Below are positions 34,237-46,865 of a stretch of DNA of 64,000 bases, one piece after another. The notes under the pieces were generated by a model. The model made no database searches. It was not told the origin of the DNA and saw nothing but the letters and a program-made list of their open reading frames with translations. How positions within the stretch are numbered: the first letter of the stretch is position 1; each line of letters starts with the position of its first letter. Source of the DNA: BD2-11 clade cluster bacterium bin43 (GTDB taxonomy: Bacteria; Gemmatimonadota; Gemmatimonadetes; Longimicrobiales; Gaopeijiaceae); the NCBI GenBank assembly GCA_002238605.1, contig MPMR01000001.1, forward strand, positions 1-64,000. Direction: 5' to 3'. A program made the translations under genes and the position numbers.

Positions 34237-34976
34237 GGCTCTCCTTCCGTCAACTGCTCGACCGCGTCCTCGATGGTGACGTAGTCGTTGCCGGGAAGCC
34301 TTCTCGCGGCTCCGCTGCCGCGGCTGACCAGAACGCTCGGGGTGCTGGTAAGGCTGAGCGCGGAGGCGAGACGCAGGTTCGCCGATACCCGGCGGGCGTG
34401 CCGGTCGGAGTTGAGGCAGTCGCGGAAGGCGCCTTCGTCCATCCCCAGGGCGCGCGCGTAGCCAACGAAGTTGCCGACCGGATCGCCGGATGAAGCCCAG
34501 GAGAACTGGTTTTCAAAGAGCGTGGTGTGGTAATCCCAGAACCGGTCCTGGTCGCCGGCGCAGTGAGAGGCCCGCGAAGCCAGAAACGAGTTGGAGTGCT
34601 GAGCAAGCGGCAGGTCGTAGAAGACGAACTTCGCCCGCCCCGTGTTGACCAGGTTCAATTCGATGAGGGGCTTGACGCCCGAGGCGAACATGGCGCAGCC
34701 CGGACACTGATAGTCCCCGAACTCCACGACCGAGATGGGCGCGTCGGGGTCTCCCAGTTCGCTGCCGTGCGCGAGGTTGACGAGTTCCTCGTCGGAGAGG
34801 TCGCCCAGGTCCACGGGCTCGGTGACGGCGTTGCTGAACACCGTCGAGCCGGTCGTGTACACGGCTGCCACCACTCCGATGAGCCCCACTCCACCGAGGA
34901 TGAGGTAGAGGCGTTTGACGCCGCCGCTCGCGGACTTCTGCCTCTTTTCCTTTCGCTGCTGCGCTCTGCTGGACAT
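34233..34976 (-). CDS. Membrane-anchored DsbA-family thiol oxidoreductase
   Basis: A 247-residue protein with a basic N-terminus, one membrane segment (about residues 22-45), then a thioredoxin-fold DsbA/DsbG-type domain facing the periplasm. The redox motif is CPGC in FGDYQCPGCAMF (about residues 91-94) and the cis-Pro loop is in LTSTPSVLVS. A helical insert with extra Cys residues lies between. It probably catalyses disulfide formation or exchange in exported proteins, fitting the many exported enzymes in the window. A perfect 8-bp dyad lies 33 nt upstream of the start. Confidence 0.88.
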   Translation of the reverse strand: MSSRAQQRKEKRQKSASGGVKRLYLILGGVGLIGVVAAVYTTGSTVFSNAVTEPVDLGDLSDEELVNLAHGSELGDPDAPISVVEFGDYQCPGCAMFASGVKPLIELNLVNTGRAKFVFYDLPLAQHSNSFLASRASHCAGDQDRFWDYHTTLFENQFSWASSGDPVGNFVGYARALGMDEGAFRDCLNSDRHARRVSANLRLASALSLTSTPSVLVSRGSGAARRLPGNDYVTIEDAVEQLTEGEP

Positions 34977-35008
34977 CTCTGCACTCCGTCGCCGGTCGTT
35001 GTCGATAA

Positions 35009-35032
35009 ATCACGCGCGTCTGTTCGCGTGAT
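35009..35032 (-). promoter_or_regulatory. Dyad upstream of DsbA-like gene
   Basis: ATCACGCG at 35009-35016 and CGCGTGAT at 35025-35032 are perfect 8-bp inverted arms around 8 nt. The dyad lies 33-56 nt before the DsbA-like start, so it may be an operator or 5' leader hairpin. Confidence 0.4.
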
Positions 35033-35134
35033 GGGGTGGCGGGCGCGACGGGCGCCCCGCACCTCCGGCCGCAGGCTAAACTTGGCGCGTCGGCGAACCT
35101 GCGCACAAGATGGGCGCCCCGCGCCGGACCCCTG

Positions 35135-35821
35135 TTACCCCATGAGCACGTCGACCACGTCCCGGGTGCGGGTCAGGTCGCGCGCGACGTGGTCCGCGCC
35201 GGTGGCCTCGAGTTCCGCCGCGCTGAAATGCCCGGTGGCCACGGCGAAGGTGCGCGCCCCGAAGTGCCGGCCGCATTCCACGTCGAGCGGGGTGTCCCCC
35301 ACGACCACCACCGACTCGGGAGGGAAGCGCACCCCCCACACCTGCTCCGCCCGGCCGACCGCGACGGCGGGCAGGTGGTTGCGGCTTTCCCGGTCGCAGC
35401 CGAAACCGCCCGCCGGGAACGCATCCGCCGCCAGTCCGGCCGAACCCAGCTTGAGGCGCGCGCCCTCGCGGATGTTGCCGGTGACCAGACCCATGGCGAC
35501 CTCCCCGCGATCCTCCAGCGCCGCCAGAAGTTCGCGCACGCCGGCCAGGGCGGTGACCGGCTTCGCCGGCAGGCGCCGCTCGAGTTCACGCGGGTAGAGC
35601 GTCCACATTCGGGGCAGCCCCTCGTCGATGCGGGCGTCGTCCAGTCCGGCCTTGCGCAGGAGTTCGCGCGCGATCTGCGGGTCGGTCCTGCCCGCGAAGG
35701 ACACCAGGTGCAGCGGGCCGGTGGTGCCGTACACCTCCATGAGCGCCTCGGTAAACGCCTCCTTGGCCGGGCCGCCCCACACCAGGGTGCCGTCGATATC
35801 GAAGAGGATGAGGCGCTTCAC
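35135..35821 (-). CDS. HAD family hydrolase
   Basis: A 228-residue phosphohydrolase of the Gph/PGP-like HAD subfamily. Motif I is FDIDGTLVW (nucleophile Asp and acid/base Asp), motif II is the Thr in GLVTGNI, motif III a basic residue in the following helix, and motif IV VVVVGDTPLDVECG. An alpha-helical cap follows motif I. The substrate is probably a small phosphorylated metabolite; phosphoglycolate, nucleotides or even histidinol phosphate cannot be told apart by sequence. It lies 41 nt after the dehydratase gene. Confidence 0.85.
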   Translation of the reverse strand: MKRLILFDIDGTLVWGGPAKEAFTEALMEVYGTTGPLHLVSFAGRTDPQIARELLRKAGLDDARIDEGLPRMWTLYPRELERRLPAKPVTALAGVRELLAALEDRGEVAMGLVTGNIREGARLKLGSAGLAADAFPAGGFGCDRESRNHLPAVAVGRAEQVWGVRFPPESVVVVGDTPLDVECGRHFGARTFAVATGHFSAAELEATGADHVARDLTRTRDVVDVLMG

Positions 35822-35862
35822 GACAGCCTGGGCCGGGACTGGACTAAGTTCATTCAGCTTGG

Positions 35863-36837
35863 TCAGGCTGCCGTTCCCGCCGACGCATCCGCGCGCGCCA
35901 CCAGGGCGGCGACGTCGGCGTTGCCGCCGCCGATCACGGCCGCGACGCGGTCGCCGAAGTCGGCGGCCCCCGACCGCAGCGCCGCAACCGTGGCCGCCCC
36001 CGAGAACTCCGCGACCAGCCTGGCGCGCTCCAGCAGGAAGACGGCCGCCTCGCGGATGGCGGCGTCGGACACGAGCACCACGTCGTCGACGAGGTCGCGC
36101 ACGAGGGCGTAGGTGAGGTCGCCGACCTGCACCGGCGCCAGCCCGTCGGCGATGGTGTCGATGCGGTCGATGCGCACCACCCGCCCCGCGTCCAGCGCGG
36201 CCCGCATCGACGGCGCTCCCTCGGGCTCCACTCCGATGATGCGCACGTCGGGGCGCAGGGCCCGCAGCGCCAGCGCCGTTCCCGCCGCCAGCCCGCCACC
36301 GCCGATGGGCACGACCGCGGTGTCCACGTCGGGCCAGTCCGCGGCGATCTCCAGGCCCACCGTGCCCTGGCCCGAGACGATGTCCGGGTGGTCGAAGGGC
36401 GGGACGATCACCAGCCCCTCGGCGGCGGCGATCTCCTCCGCCCGCGCGCGGCGCTCCACCGAGGTGGTGCCCTCGAACACGACCTCGGCCCCGAGCCGGG
36501 CCGCGCCCCTATGCTTCACGGCCGGCGCCGTGGTCGGCATGACCACCACCGCGCGAACCCCGCGGATGCGGGCCGCCAGCGCCACCCCCTGGGCGTGGTT
36601 GCCCGAGGAGTAGGTGATCACCCCGCGCGCCACATCCTCGTCGGAGAGCTGCGAGATGAAGTTGTAGCTCCCGCGCAGCTTGAAAGCGCCGCAGCGCTGG
36701 AGCGACTCGCACTTCAGGCGCACGCTCGCGCCCACCTCTTCGGAAAGTTCGGGGGACCAGAGCAGCGGCGTGCGCACCGCAACGCCTTCCAGGCGCGCCG
36801 CCGCCGCACGCACGCTTTCGAGCGACGGAGCCGTCAC
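35863..36837 (-). CDS. PLP-dependent threonine/serine dehydratase-like enzyme
   Basis: A 324-residue fold-type II PLP enzyme. The Schiff-base Lys is in [13 protein letters not shown] (about residue 54), the substrate loop is [13 protein letters not shown], and the PLP-phosphate loop is [13 protein letters not shown]. There is no C-terminal ACT domain, so it resembles catabolic threonine dehydratase or serine racemase/dehydratase rather than feedback-regulated IlvA. It starts at GTG, overlapping the gyrA stop (GTGA), so it is translationally coupled to gyrA. Confidence 0.9.
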   Translation of the reverse strand: MTAPSLESVRAAAARLEGVAVRTPLLWSPELSEEVGASVRLKCESLQRCGAFKLRGSYNFISQLSDEDVARGVITYSSGNHAQGVALAARIRGVRAVVVMPTTAPAVKHRGAARLGAEVVFEGTTSVERRARAEEIAAAEGLVIVPPFDHPDIVSGQGTVGLEIAADWPDVDTAVVPIGGGGLAAGTALALRALRPDVRIIGVEPEGAPSMRAALDAGRVVRIDRIDTIADGLAPVQVGDLTYALVRDLVDDVVLVSDAAIREAAVFLLERARLVAEFSGAATVAALRSGAADFGDRVAAVIGGGNADVAALVARADASAGTAA

Positions 36838-39446
36838 CCCGTGCCCTCCCGGTGGGCACCGGCCACCGCCTCCCGTTCAGCCGGGACACCGTCGTCTTCG
36901 GCCTCGACCACGGCCTCCTCTCCGTTGTCGCCCATCACCCGCGCCAGATCCACCAGCTCGTCGTTCTTGTCCAGGTTGAGCAGGCGCACGCCCTGCGTCG
37001 CCCGGCCGATCACGCGGATCTCCTCCACCCGCTGCCGGTTCACCACGCCGTTGCGCGTGATCAGCATGAGCTCATCGGACGGGTGCACGGCCTTCACCGC
37101 CACCACCGGACCGGTTTTTCCGGTCGTCTTCATGTTGATGACCCCGAATCCCCCGCGCCGCTGCAGCCGATACTCGTCGACCGCCGACCGCTTGCCCATG
37201 CCGCCCCGGGTGGCCACCAGGATCGACGAGTCCTCGGAGGGGACCATCATGCCCACGACTTCATCGCCTTTGCGCAGGCGAATGCCGGAAACCCCGCGCG
37301 CCACCCGACCCATCGGGCGAACATCCGATTCATTGAAGCGGATGGCCTTGCCCGCGCGCGTGCCCAGGAGAACCTCGCTTGCGCCGTCCGTGATCTGAAC
37401 GTCGATCAGCTCGTCGTCCTCATCGATCCGAATGGCGTGGATGCCCACCATGCGGACGTTGCCGTACGCCGACAGCGGGGTCTTCTTGACGATGCCCTTG
37501 CGGGTGCAGAACAGCAGGTAGCAGTCCGGGGCGAAGGTGCGCACCGGCACGAACGCCGCGATCCCGTCCTTCGGGTCGATGTTGCGCAGGTTCACGACCG
37601 GCTTCCCGCGCGAGTAGCGTCCCGCGTCGGGCGCCTCCCAGACCTTGATCCAGTGGCACTTCCCCGAACGGGTAAAGATCATCAGGTAGTCGTGGGTGGA
37701 GGCCACGAAGAGGTGCCCGACCTCGTCCTCGTCTTTGGTGGCCATGCCCTTTAGCCCGCGTCCGCCGCGCCGCTGCGCGCGATACGTGGTCAGCGGGATG
37801 CGCTTCAGGTAGCCCTGCCGGCTGACGGTGAGCACGACCTCCTCGTCCTTGATGAGGTCCTCCATCTCCAGGTCCGCCACGCCGGTGAGGATCTCGGTCC
37901 TTCTTTCGTCCCCGAACCGCTTCGCGACTTCCCGGAGCTCCTCGACGATGATCTGCATGCGCCTGGGTCTGCTGGAGAGGATTTCATCCAGCTCCGCGAT
38001 GACGGCGCGCACCTCGGCCAGTTCGCTCTCCAGCTTGTCGATCTCGAGGCCGGTGAGACGGGCCAGACGCATGTTGAGGATGGCCTCGGCCTGACGCTCG
38101 GTGAGGCGGGCGGAGGGTGCGTCGCCGGCCTCCTCCTCCAGCAGCCGGGCATCCTCGGCCAAGTCGGCGCGCCGGGCCAGCTCCTTCGCGTCCACCGGGA
38201 ACGTCTCCGCCCTCAGGCGCGCCATCGCAGTGGCGGTATCGGGCGAGGAGCGGATGATGGCGATCACCCGGTCGATGTTGTCGACGGCGATCTTGAGCCC
38301 CTCGAGGATATGCTCGCGCGCCCTCGCCTTCGCGAGCCTGAACTCGCTTCGCCGCACCACCACCTCGTGCCGGTGATCCACGAAGTGGAAGAGGATTTCG
38401 CGCAGCCCCATCACCCGGGGCACGCCGTTCACCAGCGCGAGCAGGATGGTGCCGAAGGTCGCCTGCATCTGGGTGTGCTTGTAGAGCAGGTTGAGCACCA
38501 CCTGGGGGACCGTGGCGCGCTTCAGCTCGATCACGATGCGCATGCCGTCGCGGTCCGACTCGTCGCGCAGCGCCGACACCTGGGTGAGCTTCTTCTCGCG
38601 CACCATCTGGGCGATCTGCTCGATCAGGCGGGTCTTGTTGACCATGAAGGGGATCTCGCGCACGACGATGCGGGCGTTGCCGCGCGTGCTTGCCTCGTCC
38701 ACGTCGGCGCGGGCGCGCATCACGATGCGGCCGCGGCCGGTGCGGTAGGCGTCCCGAATGCCGCGGCGGCCGCAGATGAAGGCCCCGGTCGGGAAGTCCG
38801 GCCCGGTGACGATGCTCTCCAGCGTCTCCTGCGGAAGATCCGGATTCTCGATCAGGGCGATGGTGGCGTCCACCACCTCGCGCAGGTTGTGGGGCGGAAT
38901 GTTGGTGGCCATTCCCACCGCGATGCCCGAGCTGCCGTTGACGAGCAGGTTGGGCGCGCGCGCGGGAAGCACCGTGGGCTCGTCGATGCGGCCGTCGAAA
39001 TTGGGGATGAAGTCAACGGTCTCTTCATCGATGTCGGTGAGCAGCTGGGTCGCCAGCGGGGTGAGCCGGGCCTCGGTATACCGGTAGGCCGCGGGGGAAT
39101 CGCCGTCAATGGAGCCGAAGTTGCCCTGGCCGTCCACCAGCGGGTAGCGCAGCGAGAAGTCCTGCACCATGCGCGCCATGGAATCGTAGACCGCCGAGTC
39201 GCCGTGCGGGTGGTACTTGCCCAGCACCTCGCCGACGACGGTCGCGCTCTTCTTGTAGGGGCGTGTGGGGCCGAGCCCCAGCTCGCTCATGGCGTAGAGA
39301 ATGCGACGGTGTACGGGCTTCAGGCCGTCGCGAACGTCGGGGAGCGCGCGGCGCACGATGACGCTCATCGAATAATCGATGAACGACTCCCGCATCTCGT
39401 CTTCAAGCAGCCGCGCGAGTATCCGTTCTCCTGGGGCCGATTCCAT
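36834..39446 (-). CDS. gyrA: DNA gyrase subunit A
   Basis: An 870-residue type IIA topoisomerase subunit that breaks and rejoins DNA to add negative supercoils with GyrB. The catalytic Tyr is in AYRYTEARL (about residue 123). The quinolone region [15 protein letters not shown] carries the Ser and Asp of the drug-sensitive form. The six-bladed C-terminal domain holds a GyrA box QRRGGRG, supporting gyrase rather than ParC. An acidic C-terminal tail follows. The gene is first in a minus-strand run with the dehydratase, HAD and DsbA-like genes; gyrB is not in the window. Confidence 0.97.
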   Translation of the reverse strand: MESAPGERILARLLEDEMRESFIDYSMSVIVRRALPDVRDGLKPVHRRILYAMSELGLGPTRPYKKSATVVGEVLGKYHPHGDSAVYDSMARMVQDFSLRYPLVDGQGNFGSIDGDSPAAYRYTEARLTPLATQLLTDIDEETVDFIPNFDGRIDEPTVLPARAPNLLVNGSSGIAVGMATNIPPHNLREVVDATIALIENPDLPQETLESIVTGPDFPTGAFICGRRGIRDAYRTGRGRIVMRARADVDEASTRGNARIVVREIPFMVNKTRLIEQIAQMVREKKLTQVSALRDESDRDGMRIVIELKRATVPQVVLNLLYKHTQMQATFGTILLALVNGVPRVMGLREILFHFVDHRHEVVVRRSEFRLAKARAREHILEGLKIAVDNIDRVIAIIRSSPDTATAMARLRAETFPVDAKELARRADLAEDARLLEEEAGDAPSARLTERQAEAILNMRLARLTGLEIDKLESELAEVRAVIAELDEILSSRPRRMQIIVEELREVAKRFGDERRTEILTGVADLEMEDLIKDEEVVLTVSRQGYLKRIPLTTYRAQRRGGRGLKGMATKDEDEVGHLFVASTHDYLMIFTRSGKCHWIKVWEAPDAGRYSRGKPVVNLRNIDPKDGIAAFVPVRTFAPDCYLLFCTRKGIVKKTPLSAYGNVRMVGIHAIRIDEDDELIDVQITDGASEVLLGTRAGKAIRFNESDVRPMGRVARGVSGIRLRKGDEVVGMMVPSEDSSILVATRGGMGKRSAVDEYRLQRRGGFGVINMKTTGKTGPVVAVKAVHPSDELMLITRNGVVNRQRVEEIRVIGRATQGVRLLNLDKNDELVDLARVMGDNGEEAVVEAEDDGVPAEREAVAGAHREGTG

Positions 39447-39654
39447 GCAGATTCCTCGTGGGGTTTACGCTCTTGTGGGATTGGGAAGGAGGGAAAGGAG
39501 GACGGCTGTCACCGGTGGCGGGTCGTCGGCGAGGGATGGCTTCGGACAGACCCGCGTCCGCGACTTCCTGATGCGGACAGCAGAAACGCGCTACCGGCCG
39601 CCACCGCCTTCATCCGCGACGAGGACGGGACGAAACAAACTCTCGTGTTGGGCC

Positions 39655-40011
39655 TCAGGTGCCCGGGGCCGGATAGTAGATGGCGAGCGCGTGGCCGATG
39701 AGTCCCTGGTTGCGGCCGATGTCGGCGGTCGCCTGGCTGCGCGTGGTGTCCTCGATGCGCTCGAAGATGATGGCATCCGCGCCCAGCGCCGCGGCTTCGG
39801 TGCGGAGCAGAAGCAGGATGTCTTGGTTCGATGTGCCCAGGGGGGCGCGGGCGGTTATGGGACCGATCGTCCGGTACCCGTCGCGGGCGGCCTGACCCAT
39901 CGTGGGAATGATGACTTCAACTTCTTCCGGACCCGCCTTGGGGGGCAGCTGCACGCCGGCGCACGCCGCCAGAACTCCGGAGAAAGCGAGAATGGCGAGA
40001 ACTTTCCTCAT
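39655..40011 (-). CDS. Small lipoprotein, unknown function
   Basis: A 118-residue lipoprotein; start 40011 follows an AAGGGG-type Shine-Dalgarno and yields the lipobox GVLAACAG. The mature part (PTMGQAARDGYRTIGPITAR, then LRTEAAALGADAIIFERIED) predicts an alpha/beta domain like the small heavy-metal-binding or YbjQ-like folds in which a GADAII strand follows a helix. This resemblance is weak. It lies 208 nt upstream of gyrA on the same strand. Confidence 0.7.
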   Translation of the reverse strand: MRKVLAILAFSGVLAACAGVQLPPKAGPEEVEVIIPTMGQAARDGYRTIGPITARAPLGTSNQDILLLLRTEAAALGADAIIFERIEDTTRSQATADIGRNQGLIGHALAIYYPAPGT

Positions 40012-40242
40012 CCCCTTCTCCTCGTGAGATGAAACCAATTGGGGCCGATTCCTCGGCGGTCCTGCGGAACCCTTTAAACTAACAGAATGGGTAGGGGAGA
40101 GCTACGTTTGCGGCGCCTCGATCACGCCCCTTTTCAACGGGTCGCCAGGGACAGAACCGACCCGGGACTTCCGGCCGCCGGCAACAGGCTGCCGGGGGCC
40201 TTCGGCGAAGGGCCGACCAGGTGAAGCGTCGTCCGTTCGCGC

Positions 40243-42375
40243 CTATCCGCCGGGGATCTCGGTCAGCTCCACGACGACCGGGGATCCCGTCGATTCGACC
40301 CGAACCAGCACATGCGGCCGCGCGGCGGTAAAGTACGCGCGCTGGTTGCCCTCCCCGCCGCTGAAGCTGACCTCGATGACCTCGAATGTCCCGCCCGGAA
40401 CCGTGATCTCGGTGCTGCCCCGGACCCGAAGGGTCACCGTGCGCGCCCGGCCGCTCTGGGGCTGGACGACCGGATAGCGAAGTTCCAGCCCTTCCTCCAG
40501 CTCCGAAATCCACGCCACCAGCTCATACATCTCGCCCAGCAGAGCCCCGCGCACCGCTTCACGTTCGATCTCGGTCGCTTCCCGGCCGGTCGCGACCGCG
40601 CGGCCGCTGACGCGCTCGCCATCCATCTCCAGCTCCCAGCTCGCCTGCCCCTCTGCGGTAACCAGCCGGAAGGTATTGGCGATCGGCCGGAAGCTGCGCG
40701 GTGAAAAGAACACCTCCGATACCTGGGTGATGTTGTTGGCGCGCACCGTGCTGCTGAGAGACATTGCGCGCTCGTCGTTGCGGGTGGCGAAGCCCAGCAC
40801 CCGCTCCATGTCCGCGACCTTGCGATTCTGCACCATCAACTGGTAGCGCCAGATGCCGGGCTCGAGCACCGAGGGGTCGTAGGCGATGTCGGAGTCCCTT
40901 ACCTCCACGTCGTCGATGGTGAGCTGGTTGCCTTCTGCGTCGACCATGCGCACGCGGCCGAAGCGGGTGAGGTTCGAACGGACCTGCGTGGCGTCGCCGA
41001 CCACCACGACCACGGCCTGTTCCGGATCGAAGTGCTCCATCAGAGCGCCCTGGATGTCCTCCGGCGCGACCGCGGCGACCCGGTCGCGGTACGACTCCAG
41101 CTCCTCGGTGGAGCGGCCCCGCAACCGATAGGTGGCGACCTGGTTGGCGATCGCCTGGGGCGTCTCGATGGTCCGCGGGAACGACCCGATGAGATAGTCC
41201 TGAACATCCGTCAATTCATCGGCGGGAACCGGCTCGGATCGGATGAGGTCGACCTGGTTGAGCAGCTCCGCGAGGGCGCTGTCGGTGACCTCGCTGCGCA
41301 CCTCGGCGTTGGCGAGGAAATAGCCCAGATCCCGCTTGCGCACGGCGGACGTGTACGAGCCGTACGTCCAGCCCCTGTCCTCGCGCAGCACCTGGAAGAG
41401 ACGGCCGGTGCTGGAGCCGCCCAGTACGCGGCTGCCCAGGTTGAGCGGCATCCAGTCCTCGTGGTCGCCCTTCATGGCGGACTTCCCGACCAGGATGGTC
41501 GACTGTACCGATTCCGGCCGGTGCACCAGGATGATCTCCTTTTCCTCGCGCACAGGAATGTCGAAGTAGGTGGGCGGGCGCGAGGGACCGGGCTCCCAGT
41601 CGGCCAGCGCCTCGTTGAGGCGGGCTTCGATGTCGTCCGCGGTCACGTCGCCCGCGACGACCACGAGCGAGTTGGTGGGCTTGTAGTGGCGCAGGTGGAA
41701 GGCGATCAGGTCGGAACGCCGGATTCTCTCGATGCTCTCGGGCGTCGGGAGGAGGCCGTAGGGATGACGTCCATACACCGCCTGCTGGAACTCGCGGCTG
41801 GCCAGGAATCCGGGCGAGCCGAGCTGCACCTGCAGGCCCGTGACCGTCTGCTGGCGGTACAGGTCGATCTCTTCATCGGGGAAGCTCGGGTTGACGACGA
41901 TGTCGCCCAGGAGCTCGAGGCCGGCGTCGAGCTGGGTCGTCACGACGCCGAGAACCACGTTCGTCCAGTCGTCTCCCGCGGCCGCGGACAGGTTCGCGCC
42001 GATATGGTCGGCGGCATCCGCGATGTCCAGCGCGGTCCGGTTGTCCGTGCCCTTGTTGAGCAGGCTGGCCACCATCCCCGCCACGCCCGCGCGGTTGCGG
42101 GGATCGGCGGCGTTGCCCGCCCGCACCACGAGGTTGACGGTGACGTACGGCAGCTCGTCGTGGGGCACCACGATCAGGTCGGCCCCGTTGGACAGCAGCC
42201 GCTCCTCGAAGGCCGGAAACGGGATGTCGTCGAACGGCAGGGGCTCGGGAGGACCCTGCTGGGCGGCGACCGGGAAAGGGCTCGCCAGCATCAGCAGCGC
42301 CGGGATCAGCGCGCCGCGCCTCGTCCGGTGAGCGCAAGACCTCGTCCGACCCGCGTTCAGGCGATGTGCGTTCAT
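40243..42375 (-). CDS. M16 peptidase-like partner subunit with C-terminal extension
   Basis: A 710-residue exported protein (signal peptide ending near FPVAAQQ). Residues about 40-470 are two M16 domains. The helix that should bear HxxEH reads GVAGMVASLLNKG, so it lacks zinc ligands, but the second half keeps the Arg/Tyr substrate-binding pair in DRGWTYGSYT. This is the classic regulatory subunit of a two-gene M16 system, paired with the active protein encoded just upstream. Residues about 490-710 form an additional beta-rich domain ending VPGGTFEVIEVSF and YFTAARPHVLVRVE, reminiscent of DUF3108. The start overlaps the stop of the active subunit (ATGA). Confidence 0.87.
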   Translation of the reverse strand: MNAHRLNAGRTRSCAHRTRRGALIPALLMLASPFPVAAQQGPPEPLPFDDIPFPAFEERLLSNGADLIVVPHDELPYVTVNLVVRAGNAADPRNRAGVAGMVASLLNKGTDNRTALDIADAADHIGANLSAAAGDDWTNVVLGVVTTQLDAGLELLGDIVVNPSFPDEEIDLYRQQTVTGLQVQLGSPGFLASREFQQAVYGRHPYGLLPTPESIERIRRSDLIAFHLRHYKPTNSLVVVAGDVTADDIEARLNEALADWEPGPSRPPTYFDIPVREEKEIILVHRPESVQSTILVGKSAMKGDHEDWMPLNLGSRVLGGSSTGRLFQVLREDRGWTYGSYTSAVRKRDLGYFLANAEVRSEVTDSALAELLNQVDLIRSEPVPADELTDVQDYLIGSFPRTIETPQAIANQVATYRLRGRSTEELESYRDRVAAVAPEDIQGALMEHFDPEQAVVVVVGDATQVRSNLTRFGRVRMVDAEGNQLTIDDVEVRDSDIAYDPSVLEPGIWRYQLMVQNRKVADMERVLGFATRNDERAMSLSSTVRANNITQVSEVFFSPRSFRPIANTFRLVTAEGQASWELEMDGERVSGRAVATGREATEIEREAVRGALLGEMYELVAWISELEEGLELRYPVVQPQSGRARTVTLRVRGSTEITVPGGTFEVIEVSFSGGEGNQRAYFTAARPHVLVRVESTGSPVVVELTEIPGG

Positions 42376-43756
42376 GGAATCACTCCTCCGGTAGGCCGGG
42401 CGACGACCACGGTTCGATTCTCGGGAACGAGGTATTTGCGCGCGACGTTCAGCACGTCGTCGAGGGTCACGGCCTCGTAGCGCGCAAGCACGTTGTTGAC
42501 CTCGAAGGGATCGCCGTGCGTGAGCGCGAAGGACTGCAGAATGCTGGCCTTGGCGCTGACCGTCATTCGGCTTGCAACCTGGGCGGCGCGCTGCTGGTTG
42601 AGCGCCTTCTCCAACTCGCGTTCGGTGATGCCTTCCGCCTTCAGTTTTTCGATCTCCTCCTCGATGACCGCGCGGATGTCTTCGATGTTGCCGCCGGCGT
42701 GCGGGAGGCTTCCGAACAGCATGAGTCCGGACCCGAGCCGCTGCTGCAGCCCGGAGATGACGGCCGGAGCCAGCTCGTCCTGCTTGACCAGGCGCTGGTG
42801 CAGGCGGCTGCTCTCGCCCGCGCTGAAGACCTGGGAAAGCACGGCCAGCGGGTAGACGTCCGGGTGGCCGGCCTCCGGGACGTTGTATCCCATGTAAAGG
42901 AACGGCAGCCGGGCGTGCTCGTCGCTGACCGAGGCTGTGCGTTCGCCGTCGGTGCGCGGCGTGACCGGCGGTTCGGGAAGCGGGGGCACGTCCTCCCCCC
43001 GGGGAATGGCGCCGAAATACTCCTCCGCCAGCGCGCGGATCTGGTCGGTGGTCACCGCACCGGCCACCGACAGAGTCGCGTTGTTGGGTACGTAGTAGCG
43101 CTCGTAGAAGTCCTTGACGTCGTCCGTGGTGGCCGCGTCGAGATCCTCCATGGAGCCGATCGGCGTATGCCGGTAGGGCTCGTAGTCGGTGGAGAGCGAA
43201 TCCAGGACGATGTTCGCCTGCGCGTACGCCACGTTGTCGATGCGCAGACGGCGCTCCTCCTTCACCACTTCGCGCTGGTTCTCGAAGCCGCGTTCGCTCA
43301 CCACCAGCCGGGCCATGCGCTCCGCGTGCAGCCAGAAGGCCAAGTTGACCCGGTTGGAGGGGAGGGTCTCGAAGTACGCCGTGCGGTCGGTCGAGGTGGT
43401 GCCGTTGTAGGTGCCGCCGGCGTTGTTGACCAGCCGGGCGAAGTCGCCGTTGCCCAGGTTCTCGGTCTCCTCGAACACCAGGTGCTCGAAGAAGTGCGCG
43501 AACCCCGTGCGGCCGGGGACCTCGTGCGCGCTGCCCACGTGGTACCACATGTTGACCGACACCACCGGCGCCGAGTGGTCCTCGCTCACGATCACGCGCA
43601 GTCCGTTGTCGAGCGAGAAGGTGTCGATGGGGATCGGGGGCAGTTCGAAGGCCTGGGCGTGCGCCAGCCCGGCCGTGACGGCCCAGACCAGCGCCAGGCA
43701 TGCCAGGATGGCCGCCACGCAGGGTGGAAGCGCCACCGCGCCGATTCGTTTTGTGT

Positions 43757-43760
<4 letters not shown>
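42372..43760 (-). CDS. M16 family zinc peptidase, catalytic subunit
   Basis: A 462-residue exported insulinase-type peptidase. GTG 43760 overlaps the uvrA stop (GTGA) and starts a signal peptide ending near LAHAQAF. The zinc motif is HFFEH (residues 89-93), with the third ligand Glu in NQREVVKEERR. The second domain lacks a clear Arg/Tyr pair, which the next gene supplies, so an active-inactive heterodimer is expected in the periplasm. The coupling to the cytoplasmic repair gene uvrA is unusual. Confidence 0.92.
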
Positions 43761-46600
<2,840 letters not shown>

Positions 46601-46628
46601 GGGGAAAGATACTACGAGGTAGGGGGCG

Positions 46629-46676
46629 TCTGCCATTTTGGCAGAGTCTGCGGGACAAGTCTGCCAAAATGGCAGA
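46629..46676 (-). promoter_or_regulatory. Paired 17-bp palindromic operators upstream of uvrA
   Basis: TCTGCCATTTTGGCAGA at 46629-46645 and TCTGCCAAAATGGCAGA at 46660-46676 are perfect 7-3-7 palindromes, one being the reverse complement of the other. Their centres are 31 bp apart, close to three helical turns. The proximal copy is 29 nt before the uvrA ATG; the divergent PQQ-propeller gene starts 190 nt away on the other side. Position suggests promoter control of uvrA. Confidence 0.8.
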
Positions 46677-46854
46677 TGCGGACGATGAGCAGCGCTGCAC
46701 TATCCCGCATTATTGGGCGCCGGGGTTGCGGCGGTCGGGGTTGAGGGACCAGCGTCATCCATCGGGTCGCTGTCCTGCGCATTGCCGCTGATCCATCGTC
46801 TCGGGGTCGTCGGCGAGGGAGGGAGAAGGATGAATGAAGTTCAGCTGCCACACC

Positions 46855-46859
46855 GGGAG
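46855..46859 (+). promoter_or_regulatory. Shine-Dalgarno GGGAG favouring start 46866
   Basis: GGGAG sits 6 nt before ATG 46866. The alternative ATG 46830 has a purine-rich run directly adjoining it, which is too close for good initiation. Confidence 0.45.
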
Positions 46860-46865
46860 CACCCG

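Noticed and set aside
40243-43701. One long minus-strand frame of 1152 codons
   Set aside because: Only the part from 42375 down is the M16 partner gene. The upstream part is an out-of-frame shadow of the active M16 peptidase.
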